From an uncultured Eubacteriales bacterium (lineage in GTDB: Bacteria > Bacillota > Clostridia > Christensenellales > Aristaeellaceae): 5,978 nt of DNA. The stretch lies in contig USCR01000144.1 in the NCBI GenBank assembly GCA_900553295.1, positions 1 through 5,978 on the forward strand, read 5' to 3'. Shown piece after piece: positions 1 to 5,499 of the stretch. The notes under the pieces are model-generated. The model did not search any database. It was not told the DNA's origin and worked only from the letters and a program-made list of their open reading frames with translations. Every line of letters begins with the position of its first letter. Position 1 is the stretch's first letter. The position numbers and the translations under genes were made by a program.

Positions 1-52
1 CTCTGCGGAGGCGACCAAAGGGCTTTCCGCTCGCCCTTTGGAAACCTTCGGG
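1..52 (+). repeat. Structured intergenic repeat, copy A (left edge cut)
   Basis: First copy of a repeat that recurs 150 bases later. Bases 11-52 match 161-202 with only two differences (18-19 AA against 168-169 GG). Three hairpins can be drawn. The first has a TGCG loop at 4-7 and arms CTC/GAG; its outer left arm lies outside the window. The second pairs CCAAAGGG (15-22) with CCCTTTGG (34-41). The third is a small CC-TTCG-GG tetraloop (45-52). The strand is inferred from G-U pairing in copy B and from the TTCG loop orientation. No protein is plausible here. It may be a dispersed intergenic element or part of a small structured RNA; I do not recognise a named family. Confidence 0.6.
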
Positions 53-146
53 CCCTTTGCAGCAAAGGGGTGGCGCAAAAAAACAGATTCCTTGTGGATG
101 GCAAGGGAAAAGCTCTTCCTTGCTTTTTCCTGTTTCGCAGGGGATT
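53..146 (+). other. Hairpin-rich spacer between the two repeat copies
   Basis: No gene is seen here. A tight hairpin pairs CCCTTTG (53-59) with CAAAGGG (63-69). Further on, two mutually exclusive hairpins share bases 101-108. One pairs 88-94 with 102-108, the other pairs 101-108 with 116-123; each contains one G-T pair. A switch-like arrangement is possible, but low-complexity C/T-rich sequence could produce this by chance. Confidence 0.3.
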
Positions 147-202
147 TCGCACCTGCGGGTGCGACCAGGGGGCTTTCCGCTCGCCCTTTGGAAACCTTCG
201 GG
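147..202 (+). repeat. Structured intergenic repeat, copy B
   Basis: Second, complete copy of the repeat at 1-52. A perfect 7-bp hairpin pairs TCGCACC (147-153) with GGTGCGA (158-164) around the same TGCG loop as copy A. Next, CCAGGGGG (165-172) pairs with CCCTTTGG (184-191), with two G-T pairs where copy A has A-T. A CC-TTCG-GG tetraloop follows at 195-202. A further short hairpin, GGGAA (200-204) with TTCCC (208-212), overlaps the end. Loop bases and order of hairpins are conserved while stem bases vary, as expected for a structured element. The function is unknown. Confidence 0.65.
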
Positions 203-215
203 AATGCTTCCCATA

Positions 216-275
216 GGGGAAATACAAAAATATCTCACCGCCCATACGCGCGTGAGATATTTTTGCATTTTCCCC
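216..275 (-). terminator. Long terminator hairpin after the ACT/MBL gene
   Basis: A perfect 14-bp inverted repeat pairs CAAAAATATCTCAC (225-238) with GTGAGATATTTTTG (252-265) around a 13-base loop. It extends outward with one mismatch and one bulge to GGGG (216-219) pairing CCCC (272-275). Read from the minus strand, the stem ends in a run of five T right after the stop of the gene ending at 276. The same structure has five T on the plus strand too, so it may stop transcription from both sides. Confidence 0.8.
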
Positions 276-1697
276 CTATTCCTCCCCCCAGATGGGCGCA
301 CCGTGCCCGCTGAGAATGTGATACTTCCGCCCCACCAGGGCCACGAAAGCCTTTCTCTCCGCTGAGGCCATGGGAGAATTCATGTTCACACTGGTCATCA
401 AATAGGGCGCCAACTGATTAAACCGCGACTGCGCCTGGGTAAAGCCCGCAGCATTCACATAAATATCCCCGGGAAAAGCCAGGGCTAAATCATCGCAAAG
501 ATAGCAGGCTTCTCCCCGCACATGGCCACCGGCCCCCTCCAGGACGCGGAACACATGCCCCGCCACCGTAAAGGTGCCCGTTTCCTCCAGGGGCTCCGAA
601 GTGACGCGACCTCTGCCCACCGGCTGCAAATGGGTCAGGTCAGGCCGGCGGTAGCCGGAGAGCAGCTTGCTGATGCGGCAATAGGGCGCGTGAATCACGC
701 TGGTCTCCCGCCAGCAGGGCAAGCCCTCCTGCTCGTGGCAGAAGTCCGCCAGGGCGTCCCCGGTCATCAGCACCCGGTCGAACCAGTCCATCAGCCCGCA
801 ATGGTCAATGTCCGCGTGGGTGAGCAGCAAGGTGCGCGGCCGATGGAAAAAGTCGGGGATCACCCCGGTGACCACGGCGCGCATCTCCTTGTCATAGCAG
901 GCAAAGCCCGAATCCACCGCCAGGATCTCGCTCCCAAAGTCCAGCAGGGTCATGTTGCTGCCCGTGGGCGGTTCAATCACCGTGAGCATGCAGCCGGGAA
1001 GCTCCCGCTGAGTAATCCGCGGCAAAAAGTGCGGCCCCCGTGCGGCCCAGATCTGCTCGGAAAACTGGGCGATGTACTCAAAGGTTTTGTGCGCCGGGGC
1101 GTCGCGCTCCTCCAGGTACTGCATGATGAGGTTCGCGTCGGACATGAGCTTCATGCGCTGCTCCCGGGTCATGTGGTGGCGCTGGGCCAGCTCCTTGACA
1201 AAGGACAGGTAAAACACCGTATTGTCCATGACCTTTTCCGACTGATCGTAGTCCAGCACCTGCACCTCGCACAGGGCGGAAGCCCGGGCAATAAAGGCCC
1301 GCATGGCCCGCATATCCCGGGTGAACAGGCCCATTTTGAAGTGCTGCACCCCGCTGCCATCCCCCTGGGAACTGATATAGGAAATATTGAAGTGAAAATC
1401 CTCAATCACCTCCAGCACCGGCAGCAGCGCGCCGGGATGGTCCGGCAGGGTAAAGGAAAGCAGGATGACCCGGGCATCGCTGCGGCCGTCCGCCAGGTAC
1501 CCCTGCCGGGTGAGGGCCTCCTCCACCGCCTTGAGCTGGGCTTCCTCCCCCTCCACGTCCAGGAAAAGCATATGGGTGTCCACGGCCTTGTTATAGCTGA
1601 CCCGGTGGATATTGGCCCCCGCCTGGGTAATGGCACGGACCGCCCCCAGGAAGGCTCCCGCCTGATCCGCCAGGCTGGTGATAAAGGTTTCCTTCAC
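276..1697 (-). CDS. ACT-ACT-metallo-beta-lactamase-fold protein
   Basis: Predicted 473-residue cytoplasmic protein with no signal peptide or membrane segment. Residues 1-70 and 75-150 each resemble an ACT domain, a small-molecule-binding fold typical of amino-acid-regulated enzymes: see DQAGAFLGAVRAITQAGANI (11-30) and DHPGALLPVLEVIEDFHFNI (86-105). A helical, charged linker (about 150-220) leads to a metallo-beta-lactamase-fold domain with HADIDH (294-299), H392 in GGHVRG, D411 in PGDIY and H465 in SGHG. The metal motif is HxDxDH, not the classical HxHxDH. The GTG start at 1697 was chosen because GGAAGGAG sits 7 bases upstream; a longer reading would run into the preceding gene. The combination suggests a hydrolase controlled by a bound ligand such as an amino acid, but substrate and pathway are unknown. 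A terminator-like hairpin separates it from the flavin genes, so it may not share their function. Confidence 0.85.
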   Translation of the reverse strand: MKETFITSLADQAGAFLGAVRAITQAGANIHRVSYNKAVDTHMLFLDVEGEEAQLKAVEEALTRQGYLADGRSDARVILLSFTLPDHPGALLPVLEVIEDFHFNISYISSQGDGSGVQHFKMGLFTRDMRAMRAFIARASALCEVQVLDYDQSEKVMDNTVFYLSFVKELAQRHHMTREQRMKLMSDANLIMQYLEERDAPAHKTFEYIAQFSEQIWAARGPHFLPRITQRELPGCMLTVIEPPTGSNMTLLDFGSEILAVDSGFACYDKEMRAVVTGVIPDFFHRPRTLLLTHADIDHCGLMDWFDRVLMTGDALADFCHEQEGLPCWRETSVIHAPYCRISKLLSGYRRPDLTHLQPVGRGRVTSEPLEETGTFTVAGHVFRVLEGAGGHVRGEACYLCDDLALAFPGDIYVNAAGFTQAQSRFNQLAPYLMTSVNMNSPMASAERKAFVALVGRKYHILSGHGAPIWGEE

Positions 1698-1704
1698 GCA
1701 AATG

Positions 1705-1712
1705 CTCCTTCC
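1705..1712 (-). promoter_or_regulatory. Ribosome binding site deciding the GTG start
   Basis: Minus-strand GGAAGGAG with 7 bases to the GTG at 1697-1695. This fixes the start of the ACT/MBL gene against the upstream in-frame extension that overlaps the flavoprotein gene. Confidence 0.75.
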
Positions 1713-1716
1713 ACGC

Positions 1717-1745
1717 AAAAGCCCTTCCCCGGGACGGAGAAGGGC
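1717..1745 (-). terminator. Intrinsic terminator or attenuator after flavoprotein gene
   Basis: On the minus strand GCCCTTCTCC (1745-1736) pairs with GGGGAAGGGC (1730-1721), ten pairs with one G-U, around a five-base loop, followed by TTTT (1720-1717). It sits in the 83-base gap between the flavoprotein stop and the ACT/MBL start, and ends only 5 bases before the ribosome binding site of the next gene. A second, smaller CCCGG/CCGGG hairpin lies just upstream. The U-tract is short, so partial read-through is likely. I see no convincing promoter in the gap for the following gene. Confidence 0.6.
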
Positions 1746-1780
1746 CGCTCGCTCCCGGCTGCACCGGGGGTTTCTCTTGT

Positions 1781-3811
1781 TTACTTGACCAGGCTGTTCA
1801 GGGCGTTGACAACCACCGTGGAGGTGATGGTCGCGCCGGACACCTCGTCCACATCCTCGCCCAGGGTGACGGGCAGGGTCTTGCCGATGAACTGGGAGGT
1901 GAACGCCTCCTCGGAGCACTTCTGGCCCCGGCCGGGGGTCTCGTCGGGGGTCTCTACCTCCAGGGAAACCACCTTGCCATCCTCCAGCACCGCCTTCACG
2001 GTCACGTCGCCGCCAAAGCCGCGATGGGTCGCGGTCTGCTGATTTTCAGGCGCGGGTTCCTCTGCGGCGGGAGCCTGGGTGGCTTCTTCCGCGGGGGCCT
2101 CGGTGGCTTCGGGTGCTTCCGTAGCTTCCTCAGTGGAAGCGGCCAGGCTGTTCAGGGCGTCCACCACAGCGGTGGAGGTAATGGTGGCGCCCGCTACCGC
2201 GTCCACATCCTCGCCCAGGGTGACGGGCAGGGTCTTGCCGATGAACTGCGCGGTGAAGTCCTCTTCCCCGCACTTCTGGCCGAAGCCCGCGGTCTCGCCG
2301 CTGGCGTCCACGGTCAGCGCGGTGATGGTGCCATTATCCAGGGTAGCAGTCACAGTTACGTCGCTGGCGAAGCCCTTCATGGTCGCGGTCTGGCCCTCGC
2401 CCGTGGCAGGGGTGCCAGCATCCTCGGCGGCGCCGATGGTGCCGGTGGTGATCTTGCCGTCCTCGGCGGTAAGGGTTACGGTGGTGTCACCGGTGTAGCC
2501 TTCGTTCACGGCCACGGTGGCGGTACCGTCGTTCTTCACGGAAACGGTGGTGTTATTGCCCTGGGCAACCACCGTGCCGGGGTCCTGGCTGGAAGCGCTG
2601 CCCGCGCTGGACAGGGCCTCGTTGGCGGCATCCACCACCGCCTGGGAGGTAATGGTGGCACCGGAAATCGCATCAATGCCATCGCCCAGGGTCAGGGGCG
2701 CGGACTTGCCGATGAACTGGGAGGTGAACTCCTCCTCCATGGCCAGCTGGCCCAGACCGGCGGTTTCGCCGCTGGCATCCACGGTCATGGCGGCAATGGC
2801 GCCATTTTCCAGGGTAATATTCACGGTCACGTCGCTGGCAAAGCCCTTGGCGGTGGCGGTGAGCACATCGGCGCCGGCGGAAGCGGGCGCGGACAGGGCG
2901 CTGTTAATGGCATCCACCGCGGCCTGGGAGCTGATGGTGGCGCCGGACACGCTGTCAATGCCATCGCCCAGGGTGAAGGGACCGGTCTTGCCAATAAACT
3001 GGGAGGTGAAGGCGTCTTCCATGGTCAGCTGGCCCAGGCCCGCGGTTTCGCCGCTGGCATCAATGGACAGCTGCGCAATGGCGCCCGCGTCATCCAGGGT
3101 GAGCTGCACCTTCACGTCGCTGGCAAAGCCCTTGGCGGAGCCTTCCTGCACGGCGCCGGTGAGGGGAGCGGTTTCCGCGGGGGCGCTGGTTTCTTCCTTG
3201 GCGCCGAAGGTCACCAGGGGATCGGCGGTGGGCGTCTGGCCCAGGGCCACCTCCGCCACGCAGCGGAGGGCCTCATTGGTGGCGTTCAGCACAGCGGTGG
3301 AGGTGACGGTGGCGCCGGACAGGGCGTCAAAGGAGCCGCCGTTCACCGCGTCAATGCCCACAAACTGGTCCTGGAAGGATGCTTCCTTGGCCCGGGCGCC
3401 AAAGCCGGGGGTTTCGGCAAAGCTGGTGTCGCCCACGGCGCAGCCCGTTACCAGGCCGTCGGCGCCCACGCCCAGGTTCACGGCCACGGGGCCGTTGTAA
3501 CCATTGGCGCTGGCGGTAACGCAGTAGCCAACCACCTCATCGCCGTTCTTGGCGGCATACAGGCTGGAGACCTCATAACCCGAAGGAATGGTGATGGCCT
3601 CATAGCTCTCCGCGGGCATCACCGCGTTAAAGGCCTCACGCAGGGCGGCGTCGGCGCGCTCCTGAATGGGGCCCTTGGTGATCATATTGGTCACGGCGAG
3701 GGCAACGGCGGCAACCAGGGCAATGATGCCCAGAATGATATACGCCGGCAGTCCCTTTTTCCCGGCGGGAGCGCCGTTTTCCTGGTTCACATTGGCGGTA
3801 TTGTTTTCCAT
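1781..3811 (-). CDS. Multi-domain FMN-binding (RnfG-like) membrane protein
   Basis: Predicted 676-residue protein, likely an extracytoplasmic electron carrier with several covalently bound FMNs. One N-terminal membrane segment (about 22-42) places the rest outside. Residues 43-190 resemble RnfG of the Rnf complex, with ETPGFG (133-138) and DALSGAT ending at T168. Four smaller FMN-binding modules follow: about 224-306 (T292), 319-402 (T386), 477-557 (T543) and 595-675 (T661). Each T lies in a GAT motif where ApbE enzymes attach FMN. Module 4 reads AGAT, the others SGAT. Residues 433-473 look like the front half of a module without its GAT motif. A T/E/A/P-rich linker (558-592) spaces modules 4 and 5. 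RnfG proteins are usually near 200 residues, so this is much longer. The ATG at 3811 was chosen because GGAGGG lies 9 bases upstream; an ATG 29 codons earlier lacks this. The ApbE gene directly upstream supports flavinylation. The redox partner is not visible. Confidence 0.9.
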   Translation of the reverse strand: MENNTANVNQENGAPAGKKGLPAYIILGIIALVAAVALAVTNMITKGPIQERADAALREAFNAVMPAESYEAITIPSGYEVSSLYAAKNGDEVVGYCVTASANGYNGPVAVNLGVGADGLVTGCAVGDTSFAETPGFGARAKEASFQDQFVGIDAVNGGSFDALSGATVTSTAVLNATNEALRCVAEVALGQTPTADPLVTFGAKEETSAPAETAPLTGAVQEGSAKGFASDVKVQLTLDDAGAIAQLSIDASGETAGLGQLTMEDAFTSQFIGKTGPFTLGDGIDSVSGATISSQAAVDAINSALSAPASAGADVLTATAKGFASDVTVNITLENGAIAAMTVDASGETAGLGQLAMEEEFTSQFIGKSAPLTLGDGIDAISGATITSQAVVDAANEALSSAGSASSQDPGTVVAQGNNTTVSVKNDGTATVAVNEGYTGDTTVTLTAEDGKITTGTIGAAEDAGTPATGEGQTATMKGFASDVTVTATLDNGTITALTVDASGETAGFGQKCGEEDFTAQFIGKTLPVTLGEDVDAVAGATITSTAVVDALNSLAASTEEATEAPEATEAPAEEATQAPAAEEPAPENQQTATHRGFGGDVTVKAVLEDGKVVSLEVETPDETPGRGQKCSEEAFTSQFIGKTLPVTLGEDVDEVSGATITSTVVVNALNSLVK
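1787..3142 (-). repeat. Tandem FMN-binding module repeats within the gene
   Basis: Coding repeats of roughly 240-250 bases. In transcription order: module 2 at 3142-2894, module 3 at 2857-2606, half-module at 2515-2393, module 4 at 2383-2141 and module 5 at 2029-1787. Modules 2 and 3 share the protein strings DASGETAGLGQL and LGDGID. Modules 4 and 5 share FIGKTLPVTLGEDVD and GQKC, and have a long identical DNA stretch (about 1857-1891 and 2214-2248). This pattern suggests two rounds of duplication, with 2/3 and 4/5 as the closest pairs. Confidence 0.8.
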
Positions 3812-3820
3812 GGTACAAAT

Positions 3821-3826
3821 CCCTCC
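3821..3826 (-). promoter_or_regulatory. Ribosome binding site deciding the flavoprotein start
   Basis: Minus-strand GGAGGG with 9 bases to the ATG at 3811-3809. It selects this start over the in-frame ATG at 3898, which would add 29 residues rich in Arg and Pro before the membrane segment. Confidence 0.75.
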
Positions 3827-3869
3827 ATCATGGGGCATAGCCCCTTTGCTTGGAACAGTGGGTGTATGG

Positions 3870-3893
3870 AAAAACCGGCCGGGCCGTCGCCGG
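3870..3893 (-). terminator. Candidate weak terminator/attenuator after apbE
   Basis: In the 114-base gap between apbE and the flavoprotein gene, minus-strand CCGGC (3893-3889) can pair with GCCGG (3879-3875), followed by TTTTT (3874-3870). An alternative hairpin, GCCGGT (3902-3897) with ACCGGC (3894-3889), competes for the same bases. The stem is short. If active, it would reduce rather than block expression of the flavoprotein, unless a separate promoter exists, which I do not see. Confidence 0.35.
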
Positions 3894-3925
3894 TCCACCG
3901 GCTCTTCGCCGTAAGTAATGCCGCT

Positions 3926-4954
3926 TTACGGAGCAACCTCCAGGGCGTACTTTTCCGCAAAGCCTTGGGTACAAAAAACCTGATCCTCCCAGTCAATGAG
4001 CATGGCGTCCAGGCCCTTTTCCTCACAGAAGGCCAGGGCCTTTTCCTTGCCCATGACGATCAGCGCCGTGGCCAGGGCGTCGGCGTCCATGGAGCTCTGC
4101 CCCACGATGGTGGCGCTGGTCAGGTCGGTCTGGGCGGACAAACCCGTCTGCGGGTCCAGAATGTGGTGATAGAACACGCCGTCCTTCTCAAAGCAGCGCT
4201 CGTACACGCCGCTGGTAACCACCGTGCCCGGGCCCATGGAAATCACCGCCAGGGAGCTGGCGGTATTCTTCGGGTCCCGCACGCCCACCCGGTACAGGGA
4301 GCCATCGGGCTTGGCGCCGGTGACGTACACATTCCCGCCAAAGTTCAGCAGGGCGCCATAGCTGCGGTTTTCGCACATCTTGGCCAGCTCGTCGGCGATG
4401 TAGCCCTTGGCGATGCCCCCCAGGTCAATCTGCATCCTCGCGGGGAGGGTCACCTGGTTGCCATCCACCACCAGCTTGCTGTCATCCACCAGGGGAAGGG
4501 CGGCCAGGCGCTCCTCCTCCGTGGGCATGCGCTGGGTGCCGCCGGAGAAATCCCACAGGGAGGTCAGGGGCGCGATGGTCACACAAAAGGCCTCATCGGT
4601 CATGCGGCTGATCTCCAGGGCGCGGGTGAGAATATGCGCGGTTTCGGGGTCCACGGTAACCGTTTCGCCCCCCGCGGTATTGATGCGGCCCACGTCGCTG
4701 TCGGCAATGGTGCGGCTGAGCAGGTTTTCATACCGGCGGCAGGCGCTTTGCAGGTCGTCCATGAGGGTGGCATCCGCTCCATAAAGGGTAAAGGTGACCA
4801 CCGTGTCAAAATAAAAGCCCGTGCCCGTGGTACGCACGTTGGGGTCAGTGGCTGTGGAGGTGGCGGCGTCCGGTTCATTCTCCTGGCTCTGGGCGGTGCA
4901 GCCCGTAAGCAGCAGCGTCAGCAGCAGGAGCAGACAGACCAATCGTTTCTTCAC
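3926..4954 (-). CDS. apbE: FAD:protein FMN transferase, lipoprotein (ApbE family)
   Basis: Predicted 342-residue lipoprotein enzyme. ApbE family members split FAD and attach the FMN part by a phosphoester bond to a Thr or Ser in a target motif, outside the cytoplasmic membrane, using Mg2+. The N-terminus has K2-K3-R4, a Leu-rich stretch and the lipobox LTGC with C19 as the lipidated residue. Family motifs are in the expected order: FDTVVTFTLYG (49-59), DLGGIAKGYIADEL (177-190), NFGGNVY (204-210), VTSGVYER (246-253), HHILDPQTG (263-271) and MDADALATAL (289-298). Length is normal for the family. The start is GTG at 4954, with AAGGAGG and AAAGGAA upstream. It begins 25 bases after the NusG-II gene and precedes a protein with five GAT target motifs, its evident substrate. 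Confidence 0.95.
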   Translation of the reverse strand: MKKRLVCLLLLLTLLLTGCTAQSQENEPDAATSTATDPNVRTTGTGFYFDTVVTFTLYGADATLMDDLQSACRRYENLLSRTIADSDVGRINTAGGETVTVDPETAHILTRALEISRMTDEAFCVTIAPLTSLWDFSGGTQRMPTEEERLAALPLVDDSKLVVDGNQVTLPARMQIDLGGIAKGYIADELAKMCENRSYGALLNFGGNVYVTGAKPDGSLYRVGVRDPKNTASSLAVISMGPGTVVTSGVYERCFEKDGVFYHHILDPQTGLSAQTDLTSATIVGQSSMDADALATALIVMGKEKALAFCEEKGLDAMLIDWEDQVFCTQGFAEKYALEVAP

Positions 4955-4959
4955 CTGCG

Positions 4960-4973
4960 TTCCTTTCCTCCTT
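4960..4973 (-). promoter_or_regulatory. Double ribosome binding site before apbE
   Basis: Two purine-rich cores, AAGGAGG (4973-4967) and AAAGGAA (4966-4960), precede the GTG start at 4954 by 12 and 5 bases. Together they support this non-ATG start. Confidence 0.6.
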
Positions 4974-4979
4974 GCTTTC

Positions 4980-5402
4980 CTATTGTGCGGGTATCAGTTC
5001 CACCGTTACCCGGTTGGGCAGACATATAATGAAGGTTTGGTTCGGCCTGGTTTCCCAGTTGTCCAGGGTAACCTCCCCCATCTGAACGCAGAGCTGATTA
5101 TCGCAGGAGGATGCGTGCATATACGCGCCCTCCCCGGTGATGACGATTTCGTTGCGGCTGCCGTCCGCCTGCTCCACCACCACGGTCTGTGGCTGGGAGA
5201 GGGGATACCTGCCCCATTCCCGCCCGTCCACCGTGATGAGGATCTCGCTCTCCCCCGTGGAGGACTGGGATTTGGGCATCAGCGCGGCCACCGCCAGCAG
5301 CACCGCCACCAGCGCAAGTATGCCTGCTATGATCGCGATATTCCGTTTCCCGGTCGTTCGAAGCGCCTCCTTTCCGCGCAAAAGAACGGCTTTCTTCCGC
5401 AA
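4980..5402 (-). CDS. Membrane-anchored NusG domain II-containing protein
   Basis: Predicted 140-residue protein with a basic N-terminus, one membrane segment (about 22-42) and an extracytoplasmic domain (about 52-138) resembling the NusG domain II family (formerly DUF1312). Visible family features are ITVDGREWGRYPL (56-68), C100 and C105 in SCDNQLCVQMG, and C127 in ICLPN followed by a beta-strand-like end. Despite the name, such proteins are not transcription factors. They are often found beside ApbE and FMN-binding proteins, so a role in extracytoplasmic flavin electron transfer is inferred; the three Cys might bind a cofactor or form a disulfide. The start is TTG at 5402 with AAGG 7 bases upstream, about 20 bases after the predicted transcription start. 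A stronger AAAGGAGG (5373-5366) lies inside the gene but no usual start codon follows it. Confidence 0.85.
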   Translation of the reverse strand: MRKKAVLLRGKEALRTTGKRNIAIIAGILALVAVLLAVAALMPKSQSSTGESEILITVDGREWGRYPLSQPQTVVVEQADGSRNEIVITGEGAYMHASSCDNQLCVQMGEVTLDNWETRPNQTFIICLPNRVTVELIPAQ

Positions 5403-5428
5403 AGAAGCGCCTTGAAAGTCCAGTTTTT

Positions 5429-5458
5429 ATTATACCACGGGGCAAAAATCCCTGTCAA
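5429..5458 (-). promoter_or_regulatory. Consensus vegetative promoter of the flavin operon
   Basis: The minus strand reads TTGACA (5458-5453), an 18-base spacer and TATAAT (5434-5429), with TGG directly before the -10 giving an extended -10 element. Both hexamers are perfect sigma-A/sigma-70 matches. Transcription should start near 5422 and leave a leader of about 20 bases before the TTG start of the NusG-II gene. It lies just past the terminator of the rRNA operon. Confidence 0.9.
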
Positions 5459-5465
5459 TGGAAAG

Positions 5466-5478
5466 CCCGGTTCCCGGG
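5466..5478. promoter_or_regulatory. Inverted repeat just upstream of the -35 box
   Basis: CCCGG and CCGGG flank a three-base centre, ending 7 bases upstream of the -35 hexamer. It could be a regulator binding site, or merely a GC-rich palindrome between the rRNA terminator and the promoter. No regulator gene is present in the window. Confidence 0.2.
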
Positions 5479-5499
5479 AAAAAAAGGAGCAAAGCCCGC

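Noticed and set aside
38..365. Two overlapping plus-strand open frames (38-313 and 57-365)
   Set aside because: They cover the structured repeats and the terminator, contain repeated and low-complexity sequence, and lack good ribosome binding sites.
1698..1919. N-terminal extension of the ACT/MBL gene to 1919
   Set aside because: It would overlap the conserved last FMN module and pass through a terminator hairpin. The GTG at 1697 has an excellent ribosome binding site.
522..2042. A 506-codon open frame on the plus strand
   Set aside because: It is antisense to the ACT/MBL gene and the end of the flavoprotein gene, crosses two terminator-like regions and has no recognisable domain.
1787..3142. 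CRISPR array or other noncoding tandem repeat
   Set aside because: The repeats are about 240-250 bases, diverged, and conserve a protein pattern in one frame, so they are coding domain duplications.
3812..3898. Upstream ATG at 3898 for the flavoprotein gene
   Set aside because: The added residues are Arg/Pro-rich and lie before the membrane segment, and the ATG at 3811 has GGAGGG at the right distance.
2024..5029. A 1001-codon open frame on the plus strand
   Set aside because: It runs antisense across three well-supported genes with recognised domains. Its protein is Gly/Ala/His-rich with no family resemblance, as expected for the reverse reading of GC-rich repeats.
4980..5402. Transcription factor NusG
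   Set aside because: Only a domain II-like extracytoplasmic domain with a membrane anchor is present. The NGN domain of true NusG is missing.
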